Source: Aelia acuminata (taxonomy: Eukaryota > Arthropoda > Insecta > Hemiptera > Pentatomidae). From it: DNA of 64,000 bases. Location: positions 4,668,231 to 4,732,230 of the forward strand of contig OU426982.1 of assembly GCA_911387785.2 (NCBI GenBank), in the 5' to 3' direction. The notes beneath the pieces were generated by a model. The model saw only the letters and a program-made list of their open reading frames with translations. It ran no database searches and had not been told where the DNA came from. Below are positions 1 to 11,934 of this stretch, piece by piece; positions within the stretch are counted from its first letter, which is position 1, and each line of letters starts with the position of its first letter. Position numbers and translations under genes: made by a program.

Positions 1-230
1 TTATTTTGTTCATCTTATTAATTATGCTAATATTTTTATTAACTTCAAAGGTAAACTTTACGTAAAATAAATTTTATGTTATTCTTTTATTATTTAAAAC
101 TTTTTGTTACATTAACCAACAAAACTAGGAGCATTGAGCACCGGCCATACTTTCTTCATCAGGGAAGCGAAAGGTTTTTATTATTAAAACCTAACTTGCC
201 TGAACAACTTCAAATACTAAACGATTCAAG

Positions 231-496
231 CAGTGGCGGTCCCAGCGGGGGGGATATTGGGGATCAATCCCCCCCGAAATTTCGACGAAAAAAAATTAGT
301 GGGATGAATTTAAAAAAATTAATTACGCATCTAACTTTTACGAGTTTTCTAGGGAAGTTTAGTTTAATTTTGACTAGAATTTTTTATACAGAATTTTGTG
401 TATGAACTTAATGTATAAGCATAAGCAAATGAAGTGTGCTATTGTTTTTCCTACCGACCAATCCCCCCCCCAAATTTTTTTTTGGAACCGCGCCTG
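231..496. mobile_element. hAT-type MITE, GGCGG(A/T)CC family, copy 1
   Basis: A 266-bp non-coding element with imperfect terminal inverted repeats (left CAGTGGCGGTCCCAG, right end reading CAGGCGCGGTTCC on the other strand) is flanked by the exact 8-bp direct repeat gattcaag at 223-230 and 497-504. G- and C-runs lie just inside the ends. An 8-bp duplication and a CAG start are typical of hAT transposons. Related copies with their own duplications lie at 24965-25239 and 39879-40157. Confidence 0.85.
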
Positions 497-504
497 GATT
501 CAAG

Positions 505-1192
505 AACTGAATTATCAGTAGCCGGTATGTGCTTCATAGTGTAGGTACCTGCTACTCGAAGTATTCATTGTATAACATAGTAACTTCCACCAATTACCCG
601 GTTCATTTTGGCTGGATCAACTCCTTGTATTAGCTTCTTTTCAGTAACTGATACAAAGTAGCTGCTTCATACAAACTTACCCATCACTTTTATGAATGGA
701 AGGGACACGTGGAGCTGAAACGGAAGCTAAGGACGGAGGAGAGCACTCTAACGGATTGACGTCATTTATTCACCGCATCCTCGGCCGGAAGTGGGAGGGG
801 GAGGGGAGGGGAGGGGAGGGGAGGGGAACAAGGTGATCCAGCAATTAAGATTAATTTTTAAAGCGGAAGTTGGAAGTGTAGAGGGAGGTGGAGGGGAGTG
901 CATTAGACAGATTGCAACGAGATTGCAAGAAGACGGATGCAGCGCAATCTACTTTCCGCTTTTCATATTACCACCGCTATTAATCCTCCGTCTAATATCT
1001 ACCTCCATTCTGAGGGGATTCCTAGAGAAAAAAATTAAAATTAAAATTTTAAACAAAGATTCGTACAATAATTTACCAAGATAAAGAAATAACCTTCCGA
1101 AACAGAACTGTATATAAAATATAATATAAAAATGATATCATTCAATGTTTTGAAATAAATATCTTTGGGAGGAGAATTAAATTTTTAAAAAA
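505..1192. other. Intergenic stretch, no gene recognised
   Basis: No coding similarity is seen. The only notable structure is the G-rich repeat at 796-826. The open frame across this part is a low-complexity reading of that repeat. Confidence 0.5.
796..826. repeat. (GGGGA)n G-rich microsatellite
   Basis: About six tandem GGGGA units form several closely spaced runs of four or more G, a pattern able to form a G-quadruplex on this strand. Confidence 0.8.
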
Positions 1193-1545
1193 TCTGGTGC
1201 GTGCTCGCAAAACTCAACTTTCACTTACAACTCACTGTTTTGTTATTTGCAACTTCTCAAAGACACAAATTTTTCCACATTCATTTCTTACTTTTGTTCT
1301 TATTTGCTCTTTAGAAAACACTAATTTTTTTTTTTTATTATTACATAAAAGTTTTTACTTGTATTGATTCGGCAATGCAAGCATAATACTACAAGTCGTC
1401 TGATTTTATGTTTCGCTTTGTAGTTGTCGAAAACTTCATTTAGTAACCAAGGAACAAATAATATCCACTAAATTAATATAAGGCTTTAATTATGAACAAT
1501 GGTTTGTCATTAAAGGCGTACTCCGCATGTGTGTGCTCAGGCACT
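1193..1545 (+). mobile_element. HL element, left-end fragment
   Basis: It begins TCTGGTGCGTG after an A-run, carries the left subterminal repeat ACTTTCACTTAC, and follows the unique left block of complete copies such as 22862-24304, up to the conserved GCGTACTCCGCATG segment. The repeat core and right end are missing. Confidence 0.75.
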
Positions 1546-2267
1546 ATATTTCTTAAAATTAAAGACGAGGTTAGGGAAAAATTTAAATTATTTTTAGCCT
1601 AATTTGAAAACCACGTAATTAATATTATAAAATAATTTGAAATTTTCCCATATTCTTCTCCATTCGTTTTTAAACTTTAATAACTTTCATTATCAACCAG
1701 CAGACGCGACGTACTTCGTACCACCACAGAATTAATACATCTTGTGTTAACTTATTAGTTGAATAAAAATTAAGTTTTTTATTAAGATACCTAACTAAAA
1801 TTAATAATAACAATTAAGTAATTAAGTTAAATTTATTTATTTGTAACAAAATGGGCTCTTCAACCAGGAGTCATGTTAGCCTCTATAGAACATTAGGAGA
1901 TTGACTATGAAGAGATATAATACAATGGTAACATAAAAATTATAGATGATAAAGTACATTAATGAAGGTAGTACCGTGTGTAAGAATTAAGGTGTTGCAT
2001 AGAAAATAATTAAGGTGATGTCACCACGAAGAGAGAAACACGAAACAAAAAAAAGTTCAATAAATGTATTAAAAACCCTCACTAAAAATTATTTTATTTG
2101 CAATTGAACTATTTGAATTTACTTCGCAGTATGTTTTCTATGTTTGATACCTACTCTGTCATTTGTTATGAACAGACCAATCCAACAAATAGATGAACAT
2201 TAAAAATTAGTCTCAGCTGTTCTTGAGTTATAAAATTGTTTTTGTTTTTTTGTTTTTTTTAAGATTT
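1546..2267. other. AT-rich intergenic, nothing recognised
   Basis: No open frame with recognisable protein content and no repeat family that I can match elsewhere in the window. Confidence 0.4.
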
Positions 2268-2553
2268 CTTGTTTGTTTAAAGATGTTGATCGCCCGCGAA
2301 AATTGTAATCTAATCGAACGAAGCTACAGTGGGAGTCCTGAATTTTGCCAATCCAGATATAATTAGGATAGGAATCTTTAACGATTACATGACATCACAC
2401 AGGCTTGGGACCTCCATTTTATGTCCTATCCAAAGAACGGCATAGCAAAGGATTTTTTACTCCCATAAAAACATCCTAGGGCCACATCGGGACGCGAACC
2501 CACGACCTTTAGTATTGTATCCCAATGCTAACCACTACACCACAGCTGACCCC
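2268..2553 (-). mobile_element. tRNA-derived SINE (SINE-1), copy 1
   Basis: On the minus strand it starts GGGGTCAGCTGTGG and has an A-box-like TGTAGTGGTTAGC and a B-box-like GGGTTCGCGTCCC about 30 bases later, as in a tRNA gene. A body shared with 4015-4230, 4850-5119 and 20055-20302 follows, ending in an AAACAAAC-type tail. The body differs from any tRNA, so this is a SINE and not a tRNA gene. Confidence 0.8.
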
Positions 2554-3188
2554 TATTAAGATTTGTTTCTTAATCCCATTCAACTAGATGTCACCTTTTT
2601 TTATGAATAGTTCAATTCAGCTATGATCTTTATTAATTTTTTCATTTATAGATTTCCTTTTATTTTATCCAAGACCTCACTCAATTTCACTGCCATATCT
2701 CTATTCAATTATTTTAAATACACGATTTCCTCTTCAGTATTAAGATTAAAATTTAATTCTGATTCTGATTTTGTCATATTTCGAACACCTGAACACTATA
2801 CGACATGAGTCCTCTGGACAGTTACAAATTCATCTAAAAATTTTACCGTTAAACAGACCTCAAGTGACACAGTTAGTCCATGTGGCAAATTTTTGAAGCT
2901 GAAATGTTATAGCTGTTGTAGCAAGAAGCAGCTCCAGGAACAATCTCGACGATGCTGCAAGGAGGAGTGTTATAGCTCTACGGTTGCTTGCCATTGTCAT
3001 GCAGATGTGACATATTAATATCTGGCGCCCCCCTCACCCTCGCAATTAAACAGGGTCAATGTATCATGAGATCAATCTGATACAACAATGCTTGACTCAC
3101 TTGCCACCCTCCCTTCCTTTCTTTGAAAGCCACTGTATACACAAAGTCAAACCCTCAACAAGTTATATTAAATAGAATAACGTATGTT

Positions 3189-3192
<4 letters not shown>
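2554..3192. other. Intergenic, nothing recognised
   Basis: AT-rich sequence with short open frames of low complexity only. Confidence 0.4.

Positions 3193-3250
<58 letters not shown>
3193..3250. repeat. (TA)n microsatellite
   Basis: About 29 uninterrupted TA units, directly followed by a T-run that is the poly(A) tail of the minus-strand retroelement remnant to the right. Confidence 0.9.
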
Positions 3251-3268
<18 letters not shown>

Positions 3269-3850
3269 CTCTTTATGGTAACCCCATAGAGAGACAATTT
3301 ATTTGTTGAAATACATACTCCATGCCTTTATAAGACATTGTAATTTTGCAGGCGTTTTCATTAGAAGTTTGTTAAATTACTACATAAAACGTTATAACAG
3401 AATAAAAAGTAGAAAAAAGAATAATAATAAAGTATGAGAAAATAAACAAAACCAAAAATAAAAAATAAAATAGGAAATAAATATCACTTATAAGCACAAC
3501 AAGTTTTAGGATGCCCTTCTATTGCTTGTCAGTCGATCAAAATCAATTTGGTTTGTAAATTTCAGTAAGTCTGTCTTAAATTTAGTAAAAAGTATATGCT
3601 CTGTATCAGGCCGGTTTCCATGTTTGGTCACAACACTGTGGAATAATTTGTTTCTTTATCTGTCGTACAATCTGCAATCATAAAGTATGTGTCTGAAATT
3701 GTGAGTTTGTCCATCTTCATCTCATGTGTACGTTTGTATGATATTGAATCGTTTTAAATAGTATTTAGTGTTTCTGTGTTCAGTTAGGAATTGTGTTACT
3801 CTTTGTTCTTTGCTGTGTAGAATTTTATGATTGTTTAGTGTTATTTGTGG
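3251..3850 (-). pseudogene. Non-LTR retrotransposon 3' end, decayed C-terminal region
   Basis: Read on the minus strand, a continuous frame from about 3850 to the TAA at 3506-3508 gives a protein-like segment with motifs RVTQFLTEHRN, GQTHNFRHILYDC and NRPDTEHILF. This is the layout of the zinc-knuckle C-terminus of jockey/I-type non-LTR polyproteins: a small basic segment, Cys residues, then HxxxxC. Two in-frame stops interrupt it, and the expected first Cys position reads TGA. The non-coding tail runs to the T-tract at 3251-3269, which acts as a poly(A) tail on the minus strand. The upstream reverse transcriptase is absent, so this is a 5'-truncated dead copy. The family is inferred from motif layout only. 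Confidence 0.65.
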
Positions 3851-3895
3851 GATGTAATTATATATATAAATATATTTATTATACATCTATATTAT

Positions 3896-3960
<65 letters not shown>
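3896..3960. repeat. (CA)n(TA)n compound microsatellite
   Basis: A short CA run passes directly into about 25 TA units. Confidence 0.9.
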
Positions 3961-3967
<7 letters not shown>

Positions 3968-4014
3968 TTGTAATTTTACCTATGTAACTCCATGTAATTT
4001 TATCCCAACCTTTT

Positions 4015-4230
4015 GTTTGTTTAACGTCACATTATGTCACTAAGACTAATCGAACAATGCTACAGTGGGAGTCCTGAATTTTGCCTATCCAGTTATAATT
4101 AGGATAGGAATCTTTAACGATTACATGACACCGCACAGGCTCGGGACCTCTATTTTACATCCTATCCGAGGGACGGCGTAGCCAAGGATTTTTTACTATC
4201 TTTAACAGATCCTTGGGCCACCACGGGATT
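4015..4230 (-). mobile_element. SINE-1 copy 2, 5'-truncated, with target duplication
   Basis: It shares the body of the 2268-2553 copy but is cut within the tRNA-like head near the B box. Exact 10-bp direct repeats ccaacctttt at 4005-4014 and 4231-4240 flank it, as expected for target-primed retroposition with 5' truncation. Confidence 0.8.
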
Positions 4231-4240
4231 CCAACCTTTT

Positions 4241-4679
4241 TCTTCATTGTATGGTATGATTATAAAAAAAAACTTAGTCTTGAAACGTAGCAATAGTATT
4301 ATTAAAAAAACGGATAAAAAATATTGTCCATCTTGTTTATCGTATCGTTGTAATTTTTCGAATTAAACACCACTTTGTATTTTGTATACTACATTTCGTC
4401 TTATTTACTTAGGCTTCAATGCTAATGACCATTGTAACCTCATTATATGTTCACCTATGTTTTATATATTTCTCTACATTACCTCAGATATCCCATTTTA
4501 AGTTTTATCTCATTTTCATTTATTACTTTTTTCATGGCCTTACTTTAAGAGCTATAATTTCTAAATTCTACAAAAATATGTTTATGTTTATTTTATCTAA
4601 CTTATTTAATTTGGTTTAATGTTTCACAGACATTTATATCTGTTTATATAAATTATCTGATTTTTTTTTCTGATTTAGC
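4241..4679. other. AT-rich intergenic, nothing recognised
   Basis: The open frame at 4419-4619 encodes only a low-complexity hydrophobic peptide of AT-rich codons and is not supported. Confidence 0.4.
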
Positions 4680-4716
4680 CCTGATGATGACCTGAACTTT
4701 GAGTCGAAACGTCGGC
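4680..4716 (+). other. Dispersed stem motif CTGATGA ... CGAAACGTCGG
   Basis: The core CTGATGA is followed by a short arm GAC, a spacer, the complementary arm GTC and then CGAAACGTCGG. Similar motifs with different complementary arms occur at 19780-19807, 34659-34697, 49847-49875, 50572-50600 and, on the minus strand, 62993-63036. The order of conserved blocks resembles part of a hammerhead ribozyme core. Confidence 0.5.
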
Positions 4717-4849
4717 TACAATAAAATATGTAAATATCACATTTTTGTGCTTATTATTTTGACCGCACCCCCAACCAATTCCTGTTCATAATATACTACT
4801 TACTATTCGATAGAATATATTATTTTTCTCAGAAAAAATAACTATTACT

Positions 4850-5119
4850 GGCGTCCCCTGTGGTATAGTGGTTAGCATGGCAACCTATAAATACTAAAGG
4901 TTGCAGTTTCGGGTTCCAGGTGGCCATAGCGTAGATCATTTTAAAGGGATTAAAAAAACCTTGGCAATGCCGTCCCTCGGATAGGAAGTAAAATGGAGGT
5001 CCCGAGCCTGTACGATGTCAAGTACTCGTTTGAGATCCCCTTCATAATTATACCTGGATAAGTAAAATTTAGGAATCCCACTGAAACATCATCAAAAGGG
5101 ACGTTAAAGAAACAAACAA
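4850..5119 (+). mobile_element. SINE-1 copy 3, near complete
   Basis: The head has GTGGTATAGTGGTTAGCAT (A-box-like) and GGTTCCAGG (a decayed B box). The shared body and an AAACAAACAAA tail follow. Short flanking repeats (actatta at 4841-4847 and ctatta after the tail) fit a target duplication. Confidence 0.8.
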
Positions 5120-5963
5120 ACTATTATTACTAACCTTGTTATCAGTCCGCTATCGGAGGGGGAATTCTTGACAGCTGTTGCCCCCACCACCTTTCACCTA
5201 TTTCTACTCCTTCTTAATTAAGATTAATTATTTTTTTATTTAAAAGTTGTTATGCTTTCTTGAGCACGTGAGACACTGAGTGTTTCTTTTTTTTTTTTAA
5301 ATTTCCTGAATACATTTTAAAAAAATAAGATTACAGTATAACAATTCAATATGCATCGATACCATTTTCTCAAGACAGTAAAGCATACATAGACGACAGT
5401 ATACGACAAGATCGTAAAGTTGTGCTTGGAGATGGAAGCTGGCCAAACTAATTACAAGGTGGCCCCAACCGAATCCAACCAAGGTTAAGTTACATTGGCA
5501 TTCTCTGTGTCAACGGCTGTTCAAGGTTCAAGTCTTCGCCCGCGGTTCTTTGCTACATCAGGAAGTAGGATGATGATCATTATGACGATTTGAAGAAGTA
5601 GAAATAATATATGAGTTTCGAAAAGGAAATGGTTGCGAGGCGCGCTAAGAATAAATAACACTAAAATGTGTGTATCACATTCATTAAATTTTCAATTACT
5701 CTCACTGTATTATTTAAAAAAATAATAAAGACAATTTCACTAATATAATTTATATTAGTACCAATATAACTTATATATATATTGTATATATATACACATG
5801 ACATAAGTGTGGAAGCTAATACAGAGCAGCTGAGACTGTTCCCCCAGCGGAACAGTGACCCGGAGGTAAATATACTGCACACTGCCACCAAAATAGTCGG
5901 CCCTATCTCCTCTCAAACCCTCTTCCGTTCCTCTTTCTATCTACAATAATGCTTTCCGAATGC

Positions 5964-5964
<1 letters not shown>
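5120..5964. other. Intergenic, nothing recognised
   Basis: Short open frames on the minus strand (5297-5482, 5661-5891) show no domain, no codon bias and AT-rich low complexity. Confidence 0.4.

Positions 5965-6045
<81 letters not shown>
5965..6045. repeat. (TA)n microsatellite, about 80 bp
   Basis: Uninterrupted TA dinucleotides. The GC-rich sequence that follows (cgggcagacccgaccacg) looks like the end of an unclassified transposable element. Confidence 0.9.
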
Positions 6046-6046
<1 letters not shown>

Positions 6047-6189
6047 GGGCAGACCCGACCACGCGTTGCTGTGGCTCAGTAGCTACCTAATTTATTAATT
6101 AATTATATCCTGTTCTTTTTAATGCAGTCAATTCATAATTCACTGATAAAGATAAAAACGTTTCAACTAATCTAAGAACTAATGGGATA

Positions 6190-7535
6190 CTAGCTAGGGT
6201 GCCCGGCTTCGCTCCGGTAGTAGTGTGGCAGTTTTAATAACAGAAAAACTTTAAAATTAAAAGAAATATAGAACAAAATTAGCACTTCCTTGAAAATTTT
6301 AACATTATATCAATATTAAGATTCGAGATCTGCAGTGTCCGCCCAAATAAGGAACCCTATATACTTTATAGGGTGTAGAAAATGGTGGATGAACAATTAA
6401 TTTTGCTGCAACTTTGTCGAGTCATGCATCGTTTTTGATGGTTTCTGTGATTATGAATCCTATAAGCCCATTCCAAGCAGTCAGCAGATAATAAGATATT
6501 AGATTATGGTTGAAAAATCTATTAGTTAAAAAACTATATTTCGATTACAACTTAAGCGCCGACTACTGTGATGGTCCTATTAGATCCAGAAGTTTAGAAA
6601 CTACCGAAGATTCATAGAAACTTTTTTTTTAAGACCTTTCTTCTAGTTCAATCTCCCTTAAGATATCCCCCCCCCCGTAATTTGGCTGGACACTGCATCT
6701 ACTATTACAAAGTGAATACCAAAATATCATGAGGGCGCAATTTTTTCATCATATTTCTTTTTATCCTAAACTATGAGGGGTGATAAAATTTTATTGAAAA
6801 AATGCTGTAATTGGAGTTAGTCACTTTTTCAACTGGAATACTCATCATACATAGTAATAAAACCATTTTTCATAAATACATACAATAAGAACACTTCAAA
6901 CATTTTATTTTCGATTTATAATCAGTCAATTCAGCTCTCCTTTTTTGTTTTATGTCTGTTTTTATTCGCTCACTGTACTACTCAAAAATGTTCACTCATA
7001 TTGCATTAAATTTACTTAAGTAGGTATATATTATATATTGATTAAATATAATGTGTTAATCAATTAACCTTCTTATGAGATAATTAATTTTGTAAGGTAT
7101 CCAGTCGGTTTTCTAATTGATATGTAAAATCATTATTTTATTTTGAAAGAAAAGGTGAAACTAATTATTTTCGCTTGATTTTTTAGTAATTTAAAAAGAA
7201 CAGCTGAACAAATACATAACCTATACAAATTGAACGTAATGAATGAACAATAAAGATCGAGTGAAACGCACCCTAGCGCTTCCTGGTAGCCTGGAGCTCG
7301 AACTAAATTTTTCATTCATAAACTCGTATCTCAATCTCAGAGAGGCTAATTACATGGTGCGAGAGGCTTAAAATTCCAGTCCTTTTTTCTTCAATTTTAC
7401 ACCCTTAAAAGAAAAACAGAAACCTTCTTCTCCGTTAGGGGTTATATAGCAACACGCTGACATAACTTCCTTAATCCCACGTGGAGTCGTTTTTCGGCAC
7501 GCACATTGTACACTTTGCTTTATAATATATATTGA
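6190..7535 (-). mobile_element. HelA, Helitron-like non-autonomous element, copy 1
   Basis: On the minus strand it starts TCAATATATATTATAAAGC after A and ends GAAGCCGGGCACCCTAGCTAG before T. The end carries a GC-rich mini-hairpin (CCGG with GCGAAGC). TC at the start, CTAG at the end and insertion between A and T are Helitron hallmarks. It is homologous to 8838-10375 (inverted) and 16430-17791. I see no Rep/helicase coding capacity, so it is non-autonomous. Confidence 0.65.
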
Positions 7536-8837
7536 TTATAATTTATAATAATAATTTACATTTTTGTTTATCATTAGAATTCACAATTTTCTATTTATCG
7601 TAGTGCTAATAGGTGCACAATGATTTTGGTTAACCTGTCCTATGCTAAAACAAATAGATTCGATGTTGTACCTACACGTAAAAAGGCGAAAAATAATTGC
7701 CCATGGGAAAAACATGGATTTTTTAGTCCAAGCCGGAAAAAATAGAATTGGCTAATTGATTCTTACCCACCCTAGATATCTAAAGAAAATGAAGTGTGTC
7801 AATAAATCTACGTACACCGCCATCTGTTTGAAATATTAGAACTTACAAATCACATTCAATTTTAGTATAATGAGCAATTAATTTACAATAAAAGAAATAT
7901 TGAGGCCAATAATCGAGATAAAAACTATCCTATCTTTTATGTTGGACAAAACTACACACAATGATCCAAATTTTATCACAATCGGTTAAGTAGTATCTGA
8001 TTTTACCTCCGAAAAACCTAGGGACACGAGATTTTTATATGTATATAAGGATACATCGGGAAAAACTGTCTTCAGTACACAGTATACAGTGTACACAGTA
8101 CAGTATACAGTGTACAGTGTACAGTGTACAGTGGTGAAGTAAGATGGGGATTACAGATAGCTTAACATACTTATATTATGGGAGTCCACATCCGCGGATT
8201 CGTTTGTATTTTTGTATTGTAACGTGAAACTAAACAATATGATTTTGAAATGTTCCATTGAAAAAAGTTCTAGACTTTTTGTTAGAACAGTTCTAAGACT
8301 TGTTATAGATTGCACGAGAATCTACTACGCTTTTCGAGAACCTTCTAAAATGTTCTATTTCAAACTAAACATTTCTGTAGGGCAGAAATGTTTTTTTTTT
8401 TTGGTAACTAGAATCTTGTAGCAGATTTTAACTATGGGGGCGCTGATACCAATAATGCAATCATTTTTTTTCTATCAGCTCTACTTTTTTAGCTTCAGCA
8501 TACCTTAACAGTAGTTTTATTTATATTTGAATACCTATTATATATCCGAAATAAAACCACCTGCTATTAAGCTGCATACGTATTCGAGTAATTAATTATG
8601 TTTTAAGAGGTAAGTCACGCAATTTAGATATCTCAACAACTAGAGCTGATAGAGGAAAACTGATGGCAAATTTGGATTCAGCGCAACAATTATACTCAGA
8701 ATCAGCTATAAAACTCTCGGCAACAAGACCACTGTAGGGCTTTGTTGTAATTAGCAATGGACTGGATTTTTAGTCTTGCTCTGAACATCGAATCATATGA
8801 TTACTTTTTTGTTACTTTTATATAACTAAAATAATAA
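7536..8837. other. Spacer between inverted HelA copies
   Basis: No gene is seen. The part at about 7880-8060 ends in acacgagatttttatatgta preceded by an atcggttaagtag phrase, which resembles the 3' untranslated end of RTE-type retrotransposons. A short minisatellite follows at 8073-8136. Confidence 0.45.
8073..8136. repeat. GTACAGT-type minisatellite
   Basis: Roughly eight imperfect 7-bp units based on GTACAGT / GTATACA in tandem. Confidence 0.75.
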
Positions 8838-10375
8838 TCAATATATATTATAAAGCAAAGTGTACAATGTGCGTGCCGATAAGGCTCATAAACGACTCAA
8901 CATATGTTTAGTAGAGTTATGTCAGCGTGTTGCTACATAACCCCTAACGGAGAAGAAGGTTTAAGTTTTTCTCTTAAGTGTGTAAAATTGAAGAGAAAAG
9001 GACTGGAATTTTAAGTCTCTCGCATCATTTAATTAGCCTACCTGAAGATTACATACGAGTTTATGAATGAAAAATTTAGTTCGAGCTCCAGGCTACCAGG
9101 AAGCGCTAGGGTGTGTTTCACTCAATGTTTATTGTTCATTCGTTCCGTTATATTTGTAAAGGTTATATATTTTGTCAGCTGTTCTTTTTAAATTACTAAA
9201 ACATCAAGCGAAAATAATTAGTTTCTCCTTTTCTTTCAAAATAAAATAATGATTTTATTACATATCAATTAGAAAACCGACTGGATTCCTTACAAAATTA
9301 ATTTTCTCAAAAGAAGGTTAATTGATTAACACATTATATTTAATCAATAAATAACATATACTTAAGTAAATTTAATGCAATATGAGTGAACATGTTTTAT
9401 TAGTACAGTGAGCGAATAAAAACAGACAAAACAAAATAGAAGAGCTGAATTGACTGATTATAAATCGAAAACAAAATGTTTGAAGTTCTCATAAGAAGGT
9501 TAATTGATTAACACATTACATTTAATCAATATATAACATATACTTAAGTAAATTTAATGCAATATGGGTGAACATTTTTTAGTAGTACAGTGAGCGAATA
9601 AAAACAGACATAAAACAAAAAAGAAGAGCTGAATTGACTGATTATAAATCAAAAATAAAAAGTTTAAAGTGTTCTTATTGTATGTAATTATGAAAAATGG
9701 TTTTGATGAGTTACTATGTATGATGAGCATTCCAGTTGACAAAATGACTAACTCCAATTACAGCATTTTTTCAATAAGATTTTATCACCCCTCATAGTTC
9801 AGGATAAAAAGTAATATGATGAAAAAATTGTGCCCTCATGATAATTTGGTTTTCACTTCGTAATAATAGGTGCAGAGTCCGGCCAAATTACGGGGGGGGG
9901 GATATCTTAATGGAGGTTGAAATGGAAAAAAGGTCTTAAAAAAGTTTCTATGAATCTTCGGTATTTTCTAAACTTCTGGATCTAATAGGACCTCACAGTA
10001 GTCGGCACTTAAGTAGTACTCGAAATATAGTTTTTTTAACTAATAGCTTTTTCAATTATAATCTAATATCTTATTATCTGCTGACTGCTTGGAATGGGCT
10101 TATAGGATTCAGAATCACAGAAACCATCAAAACCGATGCATGACTCGAAAAAGTTGCTGCAAAATTAATTGTTCATTCACCATTTTCAACCCCCTTTAAA
10201 GTATATAGGGTTCTTTATTTGGGCGGACTCTGCAGATCTCGAATCTTAATATTGATATCATGTTAATAGTTTCAAGAAAGTGCTAATTTTGTTCTATATT
10301 TCCTTTAATTTTAAAGTTTTTCTATTATTAAAACTACCACACAACTACCGGAGCGAAGCCGGGCACCCTAGCTAG
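8838..10375 (+). mobile_element. HelA copy 2, with internal duplication
   Basis: Same termini as the 6190-7535 copy but in the opposite orientation: A before TCAATATATATT, and CACCCTAGCTAG before T at 10376. It is about 190 bp longer because of a 182-bp tandem duplication (9311-9492 and 9493-9674). No coding capacity is seen. Confidence 0.65.
9311..9674. repeat. 182-bp tandem duplication inside HelA
   Basis: Two adjacent copies both begin AAGAAGGTTAATTGATTAAC and both contain the GTGAGCGAATAAAAACAGAC block. Other HelA copies have this unit only once. Confidence 0.8.
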
Positions 10376-10609
10376 TATGTACATAAATATTTAGTCGTCT
10401 GTATGTTTATTACCTCAAAACTCGGAAATGAGAAAATGTAAAGTTATTGTCTTGACACTTCTACACAAATTTGTTGTTTGTAAAATTATAAAGGTTTAAA
10501 ATGATTAGAACTTTTTTTCCGTTTTTGCCCACTATTTTTGAGCAAAATAGTACAATTTTTTCCTACAAAATCACTCAAACTTTATTTGATGAATCTCGTC
10601 TTATTTCTA

Positions 10610-10969
10610 CGTTTTTTTTTTCTTTCTCAAAAACGGCTGTACCTATTTTGACTAAACCGGGTATTTGAAGTATGTATATGTCCGCCATGTGACAGCCAAA
10701 ATTTCAAATCCCACTAGTGAAATTAAAAATTTTTATTTAAGATAAAAATTTTTATTTTACTTCAGAGAGTAAATACGTGATGCTCAAATTATTTAAAGCA
10801 TTTAAGGTGTGAAAAAAATATGGTAAAAAGTAATCTTTAAGTAATTATATTTGAGTTTAGAAACTTTAGTTCTCTAATAGATTTCTGAATGCAATATAAA
10901 GTGATTTTAGAGGAACAGTAATCGTTCAAGGTTTCTAGAAAGCAACCCGCAGTAAAAAAACAAGCAAGC

Positions 10970-11008
<39 letters not shown>

Positions 11009-11934
11009 GACTGTTAATGAAAATAAGAACTAAGCAATAATGAATCGAAAAGTACTTAGAACTTTCAAGTTTTGCAATACAAATAACTTATGGAGCTATA
11101 CAAATATAAGCAGAGTTGGGCAAAAAGAAGTTGAACGAAAAATTACAAAACTACTGACGCAGTAGTTGGGAAGTTGTTGAAACTACAACTACTTTTATAA
11201 TTTGTAGTTGATGGACCACAACTACAACTACTGTAGTTTCAAAAAAGTAGTTGCATTTTTACAACTACAACTAGTAGTTGCAACTGTACTTATGGGCCTG
11301 AAACTACAACTACTTTTATTGATAACGAGTAATTATCGATATCTAGTATTATCGATAAGGAGTATATCAAATGCAATTCAGCTAATATATAAAACATGGG
11401 ATTGGTCGAGAACCTAAGGTTAAAAAAAATAATCGACTGCCGGAAATCATGGAAAAATTTTGTATTACGTATATGTATTGTACTATTTTTAAAACAGATT
11501 ATCAACCATAATGGAGCCCATTTATCTATGGAGTATTTATCTAAACACAAAATAAAAATAGCAAGAACATGTGATTTAATTAGACGTTGCTTAGCAAATG
11601 TAGTTGCCGCTCTAAACTACATTTACAACTACTTGTTGTATTTGCCATTCCCAACTACTTTTTCCCAACTACTGTAGTTGTAGTTTTAAATTACAACTAC
11701 TTAACTGGTAGTTGAAAAATACTAGTTGCGCGCTTCCAACTACAAACTACATGTAGTTGTCTGTGTAGTTAATTACAAATTTAGTTAACTACTGCCCAAC
11801 TCTGAATATAAGTATATAAATGTGGGGAAATGTGTAGAGTTGAGTAATGGCGTTTACATATTATCGAAACACTTCAATTTCTAATACAAGTCAGTTGGTA
11901 AGTGAAAGTTGTGTGTTGCGCGCGTCGCACCAGA
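10610..11934 (-). mobile_element. HL element, degenerate, interrupted by a hAT MITE
   Basis: Core units (ctcaaaaacggctgtacc, gccatgtgacagcc) lie from about 10620. The left terminus (GGTAAGTGAAAGTTGTGTGT, cgcaccaga) ends at 11934. The segment 11111-11804 is a later MITE insertion. A 30-bp A-tract lies at 10973-11004. Confidence 0.6.
11111..11804. mobile_element. hAT-type MITE packed with GTAGTTG repeats
   Basis: A 694-bp element with perfect 12-bp terminal inverted repeats (CAGAGTTGGGCA at 11111, TGCCCAACTCTG ending 11804) and an exact 8-bp target duplication aatataag (11103-11110, 11805-11812). Many copies of GTAGTTG on one side and CAACTAC on the other fill both flanks, and the centre is AT-rich. 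It codes for nothing convincing. CAG ends and the 8-bp duplication point to hAT. The arrayed heptamers could be transposase-binding sites, which is inference. Confidence 0.9.
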
